DNA of 64,000 bases from Bordetella ansorpii (lineage in GTDB: Bacteria > Pseudomonadota > Gammaproteobacteria > Burkholderiales > Burkholderiaceae_B). Under the pieces are notes generated by a model. It saw nothing but the letters and a program-made list of their open reading frames with translations, did no database searches and was not told the origin of the DNA. The position numbers were made by a program, and so were the translations under genes. Positions 45,021 to 53,216 of this stretch are shown here, in pieces. The stretch is from NCBI RefSeq assembly GCF_900078315.1, contig NZ_FKBS01000017.1:303649-367648 (forward strand), given 5' to 3'. Within the stretch, counting starts at the first letter, position 1. Each line of letters starts with the position of its first letter.

Positions 45021-45974
45021 ATGAAAATCTTGCGTAAAGTCGTACTGGGAGTACTTGCCGGAACCCTCGCCGCCGCCGCGGCCGCGGCGCCCTATCCTGC
45101 CAAGCAGGTCGAGATGGTGGTGGCCTATCAGCCTGGCGGCGGCAGCGACAATACGGCCCGCGCCGTGGCGGAGGTGGCGCGCGCCCATCTGCCCGAGCCG
45201 GTCTATGTGACGAACAAGCCCGGCGCCAGCGGCTCCATCGGCTGGTCGTACGTGCTGGCCGGCAAGCCGGACGGCTACAAGGTGCTGCTGATGAACCCCG
45301 AGATGCTGTTCGTGCCGCTGATGGGTATCGGCCGCGCCACCATCGAGGACTTCCAGCCCATTGCCCGCTTCACGGACGATCCCTCGTCCATCACCGTGCG
45401 GGCGGACGCCCCGTGGAACACCATCGACGAGTTCATCGCCTACGCGCGCGCCAACCCCGAGACCGTCACCGTCAGCAATGCGGGCAACGGGACCATCCCC
45501 CACCTGGCGGCCGCGGCGCTGGCCAGCAGCATCGGCGCCACCTTCACGCACGTGCCCTATCAAGGTTCGTCGCCGGCCATCATGGGCCTGATGGCCGGTG
45601 ACGTGAAGGCCACGACGGTCGCCTACGCCGAGCTCAAGCAGTACGTGGAAAGCGGCAAGCTGAAGACCCTGGCCGTCATGTCCGCGCAGCGGCTGCAGGG
45701 GCTGCCGAACGTGCCCACCTTCAAGGAAGGCGGCCACGACCTGCAATTCAGCGTCTGGCGCGGCATCGGCCTGCCCAAGGGCGCGCCCGAAGAGGCGCTG
45801 ACCACCTGGCGGGAGGTGGCGCGCAAGGTCTACGACACGCCGGCCTTCCAGAAGACGGTCACCTCGCAGAACCTCACCCTGTCCTGGGCGGACACGCCGG
45901 CCTTCGCCGCGGACATCGCTCGGCAGAATGAAGCGTTCAAGGAACTGATGAAGAAGCTGGACCTGAAGCAGTGA
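45021..45974 (+). CDS. Bug-family tripartite tricarboxylate transporter substrate-binding protein
   Basis: 317 residues from the ATG at 45021 (MKILRKVVLGVLAGTLAAAA), signal peptide ending at the alanine run before PYPAKQ. YPAKQVEMVVAYQPGGGSDN, VTNKPGASGSIGWSYVLAGK, PDGYKVLL, HVPYQGSSPAIMGLMAGDV and WRGIGLPKGAPEEA match Bug/TctC receptors. Last member of the hydroxyproline-type cluster, 137 bp after the dehydrogenase; no TctAB genes are nearby. Confidence 0.93.
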   Translation: MKILRKVVLGVLAGTLAAAAAAAPYPAKQVEMVVAYQPGGGSDNTARAVAEVARAHLPEPVYVTNKPGASGSIGWSYVLAGKPDGYKVLLMNPEMLFVPLMGIGRATIEDFQPIARFTDDPSSITVRADAPWNTIDEFIAYARANPETVTVSNAGNGTIPHLAAAALASSIGATFTHVPYQGSSPAIMGLMAGDVKATTVAYAELKQYVESGKLKTLAVMSAQRLQGLPNVPTFKEGGHDLQFSVWRGIGLPKGAPEEALTTWREVARKVYDTPAFQKTVTSQNLTLSWADTPAFAADIARQNEAFKELMKKLDLKQ

Positions 45975-45982
45975 CATGAAGA

Positions 45983-46003
45983 CGCCGGGTGCAATGCCCG
46001 GCG
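45983..46003 (+). terminator. Weak candidate terminator after the Bug gene
   Basis: Stem CGCCGGG (45983-45989) / CCCGGCG (45997-46003), 7-nt loop, 9 bp after the stop. There is no T-run, so termination is uncertain. Confidence 0.35.
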
Positions 46004-46242
46004 CCGCTCCTAGATGGGCAGCCAGGCAGCGGTCATGTTCTGGAGACGCCGCGGTACGGAAAACTGTTTTGCAGGAACCTAATGGCGCACACCCCCCTCT
46101 GTGAAAGCCATTCATCGCGGCTGGACCTCGCCGCGCGGCGGCCCCGTTGCTCTGCCCTGTCCCTTTGCGTATCGTGGATGCCCCAGGCAGGACAGCTCGC
46201 AGAAGCGGCGCCTCTCGAACGATCACATGGGGAATTTCATCG

Positions 46243-47142
46243 ATGGCGCGTGACAACCATTACAACGGGCTGCTGGCCTTCGTCGCCGTGGTGCGCGAAG
46301 GCAACTTCACACGGGCCGCCGCGGGGCTGGGCGTCTCGCAATCCGCGCTCAGCCACACCATACGCACGCTCGAATCCCGCCTGGGCGTGCGGCTGCTGAC
46401 GCGCACCACCCGCAACGTCTCGCCGACGGAAGCCGGCGAAGCCCTGTACCAGAGCATCTGCGGCCCGCTGGCCCAGATCGACGAACAGATCGACACCATG
46501 AGCCGGTTCCGCGACACGCCGGCCGGCACCATACGCATCACGGCAACGGACTATGCGATACGCAGCATCCTGTGGCCGAGGCTCATGCCCTTCCTGAGCC
46601 GCTACCCGGAGATCAAGGTCGAGCTGATCTGCGACTACGGCCTGGCGGACATCGCCGCCGAGCGCTACGACGCGGGCGTGCGCTTCGGCGAGCAATTGGG
46701 GCAGGACATGATCGCGGTCAGGATCGGGCCCAACGAGCGCTTCGCCGTGGTCGGCACCAGGGGCTATCTGGCGAAGCATCCGGCCCCAGGCACGCCCGAG
46801 GATCTGGTGAACCATCGCTGCATCAACCTGCGCCTGCCCACGCATGGCGGGCTCTATGCCTGGGAGTTCGCCAGGAAGGGAAGCCGGATCGTCAACGTGC
46901 GGGTCGACGGTCAACTGACGTTCAACGGCATCTATGAAGTCGTCGAGGCCTGTCTGGCGGGCTTTGGCCTGTGCTACGTGCCCGAGACCATGGTGGCCCC
47001 GTACATCGCCCGAGGCAAGCTGGTGCGCGTCATGGAGGAATGGTGTCCGCTGTGGTCGGGCTATCACCTGTATTACCCCAGCCGGAGGCAGCCGTCGCAT
47101 GCCATGAGCCTGCTGATCGAGGAGCTTCGGTATCAGGGATAG
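46243..47142 (+). CDS. LysR-family transcriptional regulator
   Basis: 299 residues from the ATG at 46243 (MARDNHYNGLLAFVAVVREG); the frame is open from 46147 but that part is not family-like. Winged helix FTRAAAGLGVSQSALSHTIR with TLESRLGVRLLTRTTRNVSP; substrate domain with RFGEQLGQDMIAVRIGPNER and FAVVGTRGYLAKHPAPGTPE, the AaeR/DmlR-type subgroup. Its target is not clear: it faces the paoD-like gene convergently and follows the Bug gene by 268 bp (that gap holds no recognisable gene). Confidence 0.9.
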   Translation: MARDNHYNGLLAFVAVVREGNFTRAAAGLGVSQSALSHTIRTLESRLGVRLLTRTTRNVSPTEAGEALYQSICGPLAQIDEQIDTMSRFRDTPAGTIRITATDYAIRSILWPRLMPFLSRYPEIKVELICDYGLADIAAERYDAGVRFGEQLGQDMIAVRIGPNERFAVVGTRGYLAKHPAPGTPEDLVNHRCINLRLPTHGGLYAWEFARKGSRIVNVRVDGQLTFNGIYEVVEACLAGFGLCYVPETMVAPYIARGKLVRVMEEWCPLWSGYHLYYPSRRQPSHAMSLLIEELRYQG

Positions 47143-47295
47143 CGTAGGCGCGCACGGGCACCGCTGTCTCGCGTCGGCTCCTTCGGCGATGAAAGTGAAT
47201 TAGTGAAATGAATTCATGGCGGCCAGCACCGGACGCCCCCTTATCGAAGCGTCCGGACTGGCATCCAATAGCGCATCCAGACAGGAAGCGCTTCA

Positions 47296-47379
47296 ATGCC
47301 GCACATCATCATCAGGCCGGACATCCTGGGCAGGCAGGACACGATCTATCAGCGGCCGGGCTACGAGCCCTTCTGGTAA
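47296..47379 (+). CDS. Possible 27-residue small peptide
   Basis: ATG at 47296 to TAA at 47379, reading MPHIIIRPDILG... and ending QRPGYEPFW. AGGAAG lies 7-8 bases upstream, a plausible ribosome site. The composition is protein-like, but no family is recognised. It could be a real small peptide, or the remnant of a longer gene. Lies between the LysR stop and the convergent XdhC-family gene. Confidence 0.3.
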   Translation: MPHIIIRPDILGRQDTIYQRPGYEPFW

Positions 47380-47383
47380 GGCC

Positions 47384-48415
47384 CTAGCCGCAGACCGGCG
47401 ACACCCGGGCAGCGTCGCCGGCATCCTTCGCCATGCCGACCGACGCGAGCCTGGGCACGCTCACGCCGTTCTTGACGGCGATCACCTCGGCCATCAGGCT
47501 GACGGCGATCTCGGCAGGGGTCTTGCTGCCGATGTAGATGCCGATCGGCCCGCGCAGGCCCTGCAAAGAGGCCTCGCTTTCGCCGAAATGCGCGATGAAC
47601 CGCTCGCGCCGCGCCCGGTTGTTGCGCCGCGAACCGATGGCGCCCACATAGAAGGCATCGCTGTGGACGGCCTCCAGCAGCGCCATGTCGTCCAGCTTGG
47701 GATCATGGCTGAGCGCGACGACGCAACTGCCGGGATCGGGCCGGAACGCGGTCACCGCGTCGTCCGGCATCTCGGTCGTCGACGCCACGCCCGATCCTTC
47801 CAGCATGGCGCGGCGCTCCGGGCGGGGATCGCAGATCGTGACCTCGAAGCCGTTGAAACGCGCAATCGTCGCGACATAGAAAGCCAGGTCGCCCGCGCCG
47901 ATCAGCAGCATCCGATGGGCCGGGCCCAGCGTCGCCACCACACGCCGCGCGTCGGCGTGCAGGCCCGGGGACACCTGGCGCGTGGCCAGTTCGACGTGTC
48001 CGGTCTCAACGTGCAGCGTGCGCTGCACGAGCACGCCGGCTTCGAGCAGATCGAGCAAGGCATCGATGCCAGCGCGCTCGGGCGCAAATTCGAGCACCAG
48101 CTCCAGCGTGCCGCCACACGGCAGCCCGAACCGGTGCGCCTCGTCCGCCGATACGCCGTATTCCACGAACTCCACGGGCTTGGCGGGAAGCGGGCGCCGC
48201 GCGCCGGACAGCGCGTAGCGGTGCACCAGATCGTCCTCGATGCACCCGCCCGACACGCTGCCGACCACGTGGCCCTCGCTGTTGAAGGCCATCATGGCGC
48301 CGACGGGACGCGGCGACGAGCCCCAGGTGCGGATCACGGTGGCCAGCACCACGCCCGAACCCTGCCCCATCCATTGCCGCATGGTGCGCAGCACCATCAC
48401 GTCGAGCCTATCCAT
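47384..48415 (-). CDS. paoD: XdhC/PaoD-type molybdenum cofactor maturation protein
   Basis: 343 residues. XdhC_CoxI N-terminal motif GSSPRPVGAMMAFNSEGHVV followed by GSVSGGCIEDDLV, and a C-terminal Rossmann domain (RMLLIGAGDLAFYVATIARF; YVGAIGSRRNNRARRERF). Members bind molybdenum cofactor, promote its cytosine-dinucleotide modification/sulfuration and insert it into the cognate oxidoreductase. Fourth gene after paoA-B-C homologues, the same order as E. coli paoABCD, 39 bp behind the large subunit. Confidence 0.88.
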   Translation of the reverse strand: MDRLDVMVLRTMRQWMGQGSGVVLATVIRTWGSSPRPVGAMMAFNSEGHVVGSVSGGCIEDDLVHRYALSGARRPLPAKPVEFVEYGVSADEAHRFGLPCGGTLELVLEFAPERAGIDALLDLLEAGVLVQRTLHVETGHVELATRQVSPGLHADARRVVATLGPAHRMLLIGAGDLAFYVATIARFNGFEVTICDPRPERRAMLEGSGVASTTEMPDDAVTAFRPDPGSCVVALSHDPKLDDMALLEAVHSDAFYVGAIGSRRNNRARRERFIAHFGESEASLQGLRGPIGIYIGSKTPAEIAVSLMAEVIAVKNGVSVPRLASVGMAKDAGDAARVSPVCG

Positions 48416-48454
48416 CGCGGTTCTCCTGGTCGATGATACGGATGGCCGGCGCCA

Positions 48455-50635
48455 TCACAGCAGCTTGTCCGGGGTGATCGGCAGGTCGCGGACGCGCCGG
48501 CCCGTCGCATGGAACACGGCGTTGGCGATCGCGGCCGGAATGCCGACCATGCCCAGCTCGCCCATGCCCTTCACCCCCAGCGGATTGACGACCGTGTCGT
48601 CTTCCTCGACGAAGATGGTCTCGATCGTCTGCACGTCGGCGTTGACCGGGACGTGATAGTGCTGCAGGTTGGCGTTCATGATGCGGCCGTAGCGATGATC
48701 CACCTCGGTCGCTTCGAGCAGGGCCATGCCGATGCCCCACACCACCCCGCCGATTTCCTGGCTGTGCGAGGCCAATGGGTTGATGATCTTGCCGCAGGCG
48801 CTGACCTCGATGGCGCGGGTCACGCGCACCGTGCCCAGCCTGGGATCGACCTTCACCTCGATGAACTGCACCCCGTGCGCCAGGGACGCGTAGTCGTCCC
48901 GCTCTTTGGAAGGCGTGGAATCGAACACCTCGTTGATCTCTTCCATGCGATGCCGCCGCATGAGATCGGCGATGCGGACGGCGCGTTGCGGCGCCTTTTT
49001 CATGCGCAGCTCGCCATCGATCATCTCGACCTCGGCGGCGCTCGCCCCCGCCAGCGGCGACTGGCTCTCGGCATTCGCCATGCCCAGCAGCCGGGCGCCG
49101 ACCGCCAGCGCCGCGCCGCGCACGGCCGACCCCACGCTGGAGGTCGTCCACGAACCGCCCTGCGACGGCGCCGTGGGCTGATTGGAATCGCCCAGATCGA
49201 ACTTGACGCGCTCCAGGGCCAGCCCCAGGAACTCGGCCGCGATCATGGTCATGACGGTATAGGTACCGGGACCGATGTCGCTGGTGGCGCTGGACACGCG
49301 GGCGGTGCCGTCCGCCCGGTAGATCACCCGGGCGCTGGCCGGCATCTGCAAGGCGCCCCATACGCCCGTGGCCATGCCCCAGCCGACCAGCAGGTCGCCG
49401 TCGCGCATCGAGCCCGGCGCGTGCGTGCGCGCGTGCCAGCCGAACTTGTCGGCGCCGATGCGGTAGCACTCGCGCAGCGCCTTGCTGGAGAACGGCTTGC
49501 CGCTCTCGGGATCGACCTCGGCGTAGTTGGCCAGGCGCAACTGCAAGGGATCCATGCCCAGCTCGTAGGCCAGTTCGTCCATTGCGCTTTCCAGTGCGAA
49601 CATGCCGCTGACGGCGCCCGGCGCCCGCATCCAGGTCGGCGTGGCCAGGTCCGTGGCCGCCACGCGCAGCGGCGCGTGCAGGTTCGGACAGGCATAGACC
49701 TGCTTGATGTAGCGCGTGGTGGCGTCGGAGAACGATTCGAAAGACGACGTATTGTGCCCGGCCTCGTGGATCATGACCGACAGGCGGCCGTCCCTGCCCG
49801 CGCCCAGCTTGACGTTCTGCACGGTGAACGGCCGGTAGCCGTGCCCGGTGAACATCTGGGTGCGCGTGTACACCACCTTCACGGGCCGGCGCACCATCCT
49901 GGCCGCCATCGCGGTCAGCGAGGGATAGTAGTTCGGCTTGAGCGATGAACCGAACGCCCCGCCCACGAAGGGCGATACGACGCGCACCTGCTCGGGCCTG
50001 ATGCCGAAGGCGCTGGCCAGATGCCGCTGCACGCCGCCCACGCCCTGCGTCTTGTCGAAGAGGGTCAGCTCGTCGCGGTCCCAGAAGGCGATGGCGGCAT
50101 GCGGCTCGATGGGGTTGTGATGCTCCATCGGAATCGTGTACCGGGCCTCGACGCGGACCTCGGCCTGGCCCCAAGCGCCCTGCGGATCGCCGCGCGGCGC
50201 GTTCTTCCCGGCATCGGCATCCTGTCCGGCCTGTTGCAGCGCACGCTCGGTATCGGTGTTGTACGGCTCGGCGTCATACGCCACCCGCACCAGGCGCGCC
50301 GCGTGCCGGGCCTGCTCGAAGGTCTGCGCCACGACCAGCGCCACGGGCTGGCCGTTGAAGAAGATGCGGTCGGATTGCAGCGGCCATTGCCAGCCGCCGC
50401 CGGCGCCGTCGCCCAGCCGCTGGGCGTTCAGGTGCGTGATGACGCGCAGCACGCCTGGCGCCTGTTCCGCCTCGGCCGTGTGGATGGCCTTTATCCGCCC
50501 TTTGGCGATCGTGCCCTGCACGATGAAACCATGGCAGACGTGCGGCACCTGGAATTCGGCGGCGTATTTCGCCTTGCCTGTGACTTTCGCAACGCCGTCG
50601 ACGCGCGGCGTTTCCTTGCCCAAGTATCGGGTCAT
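48455..50635 (-). CDS. paoC: Aldehyde oxidoreductase, molybdenum-binding subunit (PaoC-like)
   Basis: 726 residues, xanthine-oxidase family large subunit. N-terminal RVDGVAKVTGKAKYAAEF, cofactor-binding segments VRVVSPFVGGAFGSSLKPNY, TPTWMRAPGAVSGMFALESA and TAPSQGGSWTTSSVGSAVRG, and the catalytic base Glu693 in GVKGMGELGMVG. Oxidises aldehydes to acids; the trimer is exported to the periplasm with the Tat-tagged small subunit. The distal position in the operon and 21-bp gap after the FAD subunit match the pao operon. Confidence 0.92.
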   Translation of the reverse strand: MTRYLGKETPRVDGVAKVTGKAKYAAEFQVPHVCHGFIVQGTIAKGRIKAIHTAEAEQAPGVLRVITHLNAQRLGDGAGGGWQWPLQSDRIFFNGQPVALVVAQTFEQARHAARLVRVAYDAEPYNTDTERALQQAGQDADAGKNAPRGDPQGAWGQAEVRVEARYTIPMEHHNPIEPHAAIAFWDRDELTLFDKTQGVGGVQRHLASAFGIRPEQVRVVSPFVGGAFGSSLKPNYYPSLTAMAARMVRRPVKVVYTRTQMFTGHGYRPFTVQNVKLGAGRDGRLSVMIHEAGHNTSSFESFSDATTRYIKQVYACPNLHAPLRVAATDLATPTWMRAPGAVSGMFALESAMDELAYELGMDPLQLRLANYAEVDPESGKPFSSKALRECYRIGADKFGWHARTHAPGSMRDGDLLVGWGMATGVWGALQMPASARVIYRADGTARVSSATSDIGPGTYTVMTMIAAEFLGLALERVKFDLGDSNQPTAPSQGGSWTTSSVGSAVRGAALAVGARLLGMANAESQSPLAGASAAEVEMIDGELRMKKAPQRAVRIADLMRRHRMEEINEVFDSTPSKERDDYASLAHGVQFIEVKVDPRLGTVRVTRAIEVSACGKIINPLASHSQEIGGVVWGIGMALLEATEVDHRYGRIMNANLQHYHVPVNADVQTIETIFVEEDDTVVNPLGVKGMGELGMVGIPAAIANAVFHATGRRVRDLPITPDKLL

Positions 50636-50656
50636 GCGGATTCTCCTGGACGGGCG

Positions 50657-51649
50657 TTACGCCGGACGCGATGCGAGCGTGAGCGCGCGCACCACGGCGC
50701 GCTTGCCCAGCTCGATCTTGTATTGGTTGTGCGACAGCGGCCGGGCATCCTGGAATGCCCGGTCGGCCGCCTGCTGGAAGCGGGCCTCGCCAGGCGGACC
50801 GCCGGCCAGCAGCGACTCGGCGTCTTCCACCCGCCACGGCATGTGCGCCACGCCGCCCAGCACGACGCGTGCGCTCTGGATGACGCCGTCCTTGATATCG
50901 AGCGCCGCCGCGACCGACACCATGGCAAAGGCATAGGACGACCGGTCCCGCACCTTCAGGTAGTGCGAATGCGCCGCATAGCGTTCGGACGCCGCGGGCA
51001 GGTCGATGCCGACGATCAGCTCGCCCGGCGCCAGGTTGGTGTCCTTCGCCGGATCGCTGCCGGGCAGCCGGTAGAGGCTGGCCAGCGGCATCGTGGCCTC
51101 GGTGTTGTCGCGCCGCAGGATCCTGACCCGTGCGTCCAGTGCGACCAGGGCATTGGCCATGTCGCCCGGATAGGCCGCGACGCAGGCCTCGCTCCAGCCG
51201 AAGACGGCATGGATGCGGTTCAGGCCTTCACGGGCGGCGCAGCCGCTGCCGGGCCGGCGCTTGTTGCACGGCATCGAGATGTCGTAGAAATACTGGCATC
51301 GCGTGCGCTGCAGCAGGTTGCCGCCATTGGTGGCCATGTTCCGGATCTGCCCCGAGGCCCCGGCCAGGATGGCCTGGCTCAGCAGGGGATACTGCGTGCG
51401 CACCGCATTGTGGTTCGCCGTGTCGGCATTGGTGGCCAGGGCCCCGATGGCCAGGCCGGCGTTGCCCGGCGCGATGTCGCGCAGCGCCAGGCGCGAGATG
51501 TCGACCAGATGGGTCGGCTGCTCGATGTCCTCTTTCATCAGGTCGACGAGGTTGGTGCCGCCGGCCAGGAACCTGGCGCCCTGGTGACGCGAGGCCTGCG
51601 CCACGCCATCGGCGGGGTCGCTGGCCTGCAGGTATTCAAACGGTCTCAT
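50657..51649 (-). CDS. paoB: Aldehyde oxidoreductase, FAD-binding subunit (PaoB-like) with extra Fe-S motif
   Basis: 330 residues, CO-dehydrogenase-type FAD domain: FLAGGTNLVDLMKEDIEQPT, ATNGGNLLQRTRC, and the C-terminal VVLGGVAHMPWRVEDAE. The segment TRCQYFYDISMPCNKRRPGS, followed by GCAA and later WSEACVA, supplies the four-cysteine motif of the additional [4Fe-4S] cluster known from E. coli PaoB. The start overlaps paoA by 14 bp. Confidence 0.92.
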   Translation of the reverse strand: MRPFEYLQASDPADGVAQASRHQGARFLAGGTNLVDLMKEDIEQPTHLVDISRLALRDIAPGNAGLAIGALATNADTANHNAVRTQYPLLSQAILAGASGQIRNMATNGGNLLQRTRCQYFYDISMPCNKRRPGSGCAAREGLNRIHAVFGWSEACVAAYPGDMANALVALDARVRILRRDNTEATMPLASLYRLPGSDPAKDTNLAPGELIVGIDLPAASERYAAHSHYLKVRDRSSYAFAMVSVAAALDIKDGVIQSARVVLGGVAHMPWRVEDAESLLAGGPPGEARFQQAADRAFQDARPLSHNQYKIELGKRAVVRALTLASRPA

Positions 51650-52448
51650 GGCCCTCTCCTTCGATGCCCGCGTCCGCGATCTGCTGCGGCGTGGCGAAGG
51701 CCCAGGCCTGCTGGGCGCGCCGTCCCGAATGCACCTCGTGGACCGATGCCACGATGCCCGGATAGGCGCCGCAGCGGCAGATGTTGCCGCTCATGCGCTC
51801 GCGGATCTCGTCATCGGTCAGTTCGACGATGGGGATGCGCACGTCGGCGGAGACATGGCTGGCATCGCCGCGCCGCACCTCGGCCAGCATGCCGACCGCG
51901 GAGCAGATCTGCCCCGGCGTACAGTAGCCGCACTGGAACGCATCGTTGGCGATGAAGGCGGCCTGCATGGGATGCAGGCGGTCGCCTTGCGCCAGGCCTT
52001 CGATGGTGGTGATGGGCCGGCCCTGCGCGGTGGCTGCCAGCGTCAGACAGGACAACACGCGCTTGCCGTCGATCAGCACCGTACAGGCGCCGCATTGCCC
52101 CTGGTCGCAGCCTTTCTTGGTGCCCGTCAGCGCCAGGTGTTCACGCAGGGCGTCCAGCAGCACGGTGCGGGAATCGAGCGCCAGCGAGACGTCCTCGCCA
52201 TTGACCTGCAGGCGCAGCTTGACGGCGTTCTGCGGACCGGACGCACTGCCCGTGCCCGGCTCGGGCACCTGCCTGGCCAGCGCGGACTCCTGGGCCAGCA
52301 GGCTGGCCGCGAAGCCGCCGATGCCGCTGGCCACGGATCCGATCATGAACTGGCGGCGGGAGTGTCCGACATCGTGGATCGCGGGCACGCCGTCGGCCGG
52401 TTCGATGGCATCGGGCCCGGCGGGCCCGTCGGGAAATTCCTGAGACAT
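51636..52448 (-). CDS. paoA: Aldehyde oxidoreductase, Tat-exported 2Fe-2S subunit (PaoA-like)
   Basis: 270 residues. Twin-arginine signal GHSRRQFMIGSVASGIGGFA (about 29-48) after a 28-residue acidic leader. Plant-type ferredoxin cluster GTKKGCDQGQCGACTVLIDG with a later SC, and the second cluster DAFQCGYCTPGQICSAVGML and GNICRCGAYPGIV. Passes electrons between the molybdenum site and FAD; carries the folded trimer to the periplasm. First gene of paoABCD. Confidence 0.93.
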   Translation of the reverse strand: MSQEFPDGPAGPDAIEPADGVPAIHDVGHSRRQFMIGSVASGIGGFAASLLAQESALARQVPEPGTGSASGPQNAVKLRLQVNGEDVSLALDSRTVLLDALREHLALTGTKKGCDQGQCGACTVLIDGKRVLSCLTLAATAQGRPITTIEGLAQGDRLHPMQAAFIANDAFQCGYCTPGQICSAVGMLAEVRRGDASHVSADVRIPIVELTDDEIRERMSGNICRCGAYPGIVASVHEVHSGRRAQQAWAFATPQQIADAGIEGEGHETV

Positions 52449-52641
52449 GTGCAGTCCTCTCGGTAGCGATGCCCGCGCGGCAGGCGATGCCGGCGCGCTG
52501 ACTTCAATCCTGCACTTTATATTCAGTCCACCGTCAGAGTTGATGAAAGGGCTCGCATGCTCTCATGAGAAAAATTCACAATCCATTCTGGAGGGGAGAC
52601 TTCGCGCGCCTTCGGATTGCGCTGCGCGCCCTGGCTGAGTT

Positions 52642-52672
52642 ATAAATGATAAAGATTCTTATTCGATAATTA
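52642..52672. promoter_or_regulatory. Fur box upstream of fecI-like gene
   Basis: ATAAATGATAAAGATTCTTA followed by TTCGATAATTA. The 15-mer TGATAAAGATTCTTA (52647-52661) matches the 7-1-7 Fur consensus TGATAATNATTATCA at 11 of 14 positions. It lies 42 bp before the sigma-factor start, so iron repression of the fecI-fecR pair is expected. Confidence 0.75.
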
Positions 52673-52702
52673 CGAACGTCCGGACCGCCCTGCGGTTGCC
52701 CC

Positions 52703-53212
52703 ATGCCAGCCGCCGATCTTCCCGCGCAGTCCGACCTGCATACGCTCTACAGCGACCATCACGGCTGGCTGTCCGGCTGGCTGCGGCGCAAGCTGGGCAA
52801 CAGCTTCGACGCGGCGGACGTGGCGCAGGACACCTTCGTCAGCGTGATGACGTCCGATGCAACGGACGCCATCCGCGAACCCCGCGCCTTCCTGGTCACG
52901 ATCGCGCGCCGCCTGCTGGCGCACCGCCATCGCCGCCAGTTGCTGGAAACCAGCTACCTGGAAATGCTGGCCGCGCTGCCCGAGCCGCTGGCGCCCTCGC
53001 CCGAGACCCAGGCCCTGGCCATCGAGGCGCTGCAGGAAGTGGACCGCGTGCTGGACGGCCTGCCGCCCAAGGTGAAGGAAGCCTTCCTGCTGGCCCACCT
53101 GGAAGAACTGAGCTACGCCGACATCGCCGAAAGACTGGGCGTATCCACCAGTTCGGTCAAGCAATACCTGACGCGCGCGCATCGGCAGTGCCTGTTCTCG
53201 TTGTCGATCTAG
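52703..53212 (+). CDS. fecI: FecI-type ECF sigma factor
   Basis: 169 residues. Region 2 (LRRKLGNSFDAADVAQDTFV, AFLVTIARRLLAHRHRR) and region 4 (LDGLPPKVKEAFLLAHLEEL, SYADIAERLGVSTSSVKQYL) of the iron-starvation sigma family. With FecR and the STN-domain receptor downstream it forms a cell-surface signalling system: ligand binding at the receptor is relayed by FecR to activate this sigma factor at the receptor promoter. Confidence 0.93.
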   Translation: MPAADLPAQSDLHTLYSDHHGWLSGWLRRKLGNSFDAADVAQDTFVSVMTSDATDAIREPRAFLVTIARRLLAHRHRRQLLETSYLEMLAALPEPLAPSPETQALAIEALQEVDRVLDGLPPKVKEAFLLAHLEELSYADIAERLGVSTSSVKQYLTRAHRQCLFSLSI

Positions 53213-53216
53213 GCCG

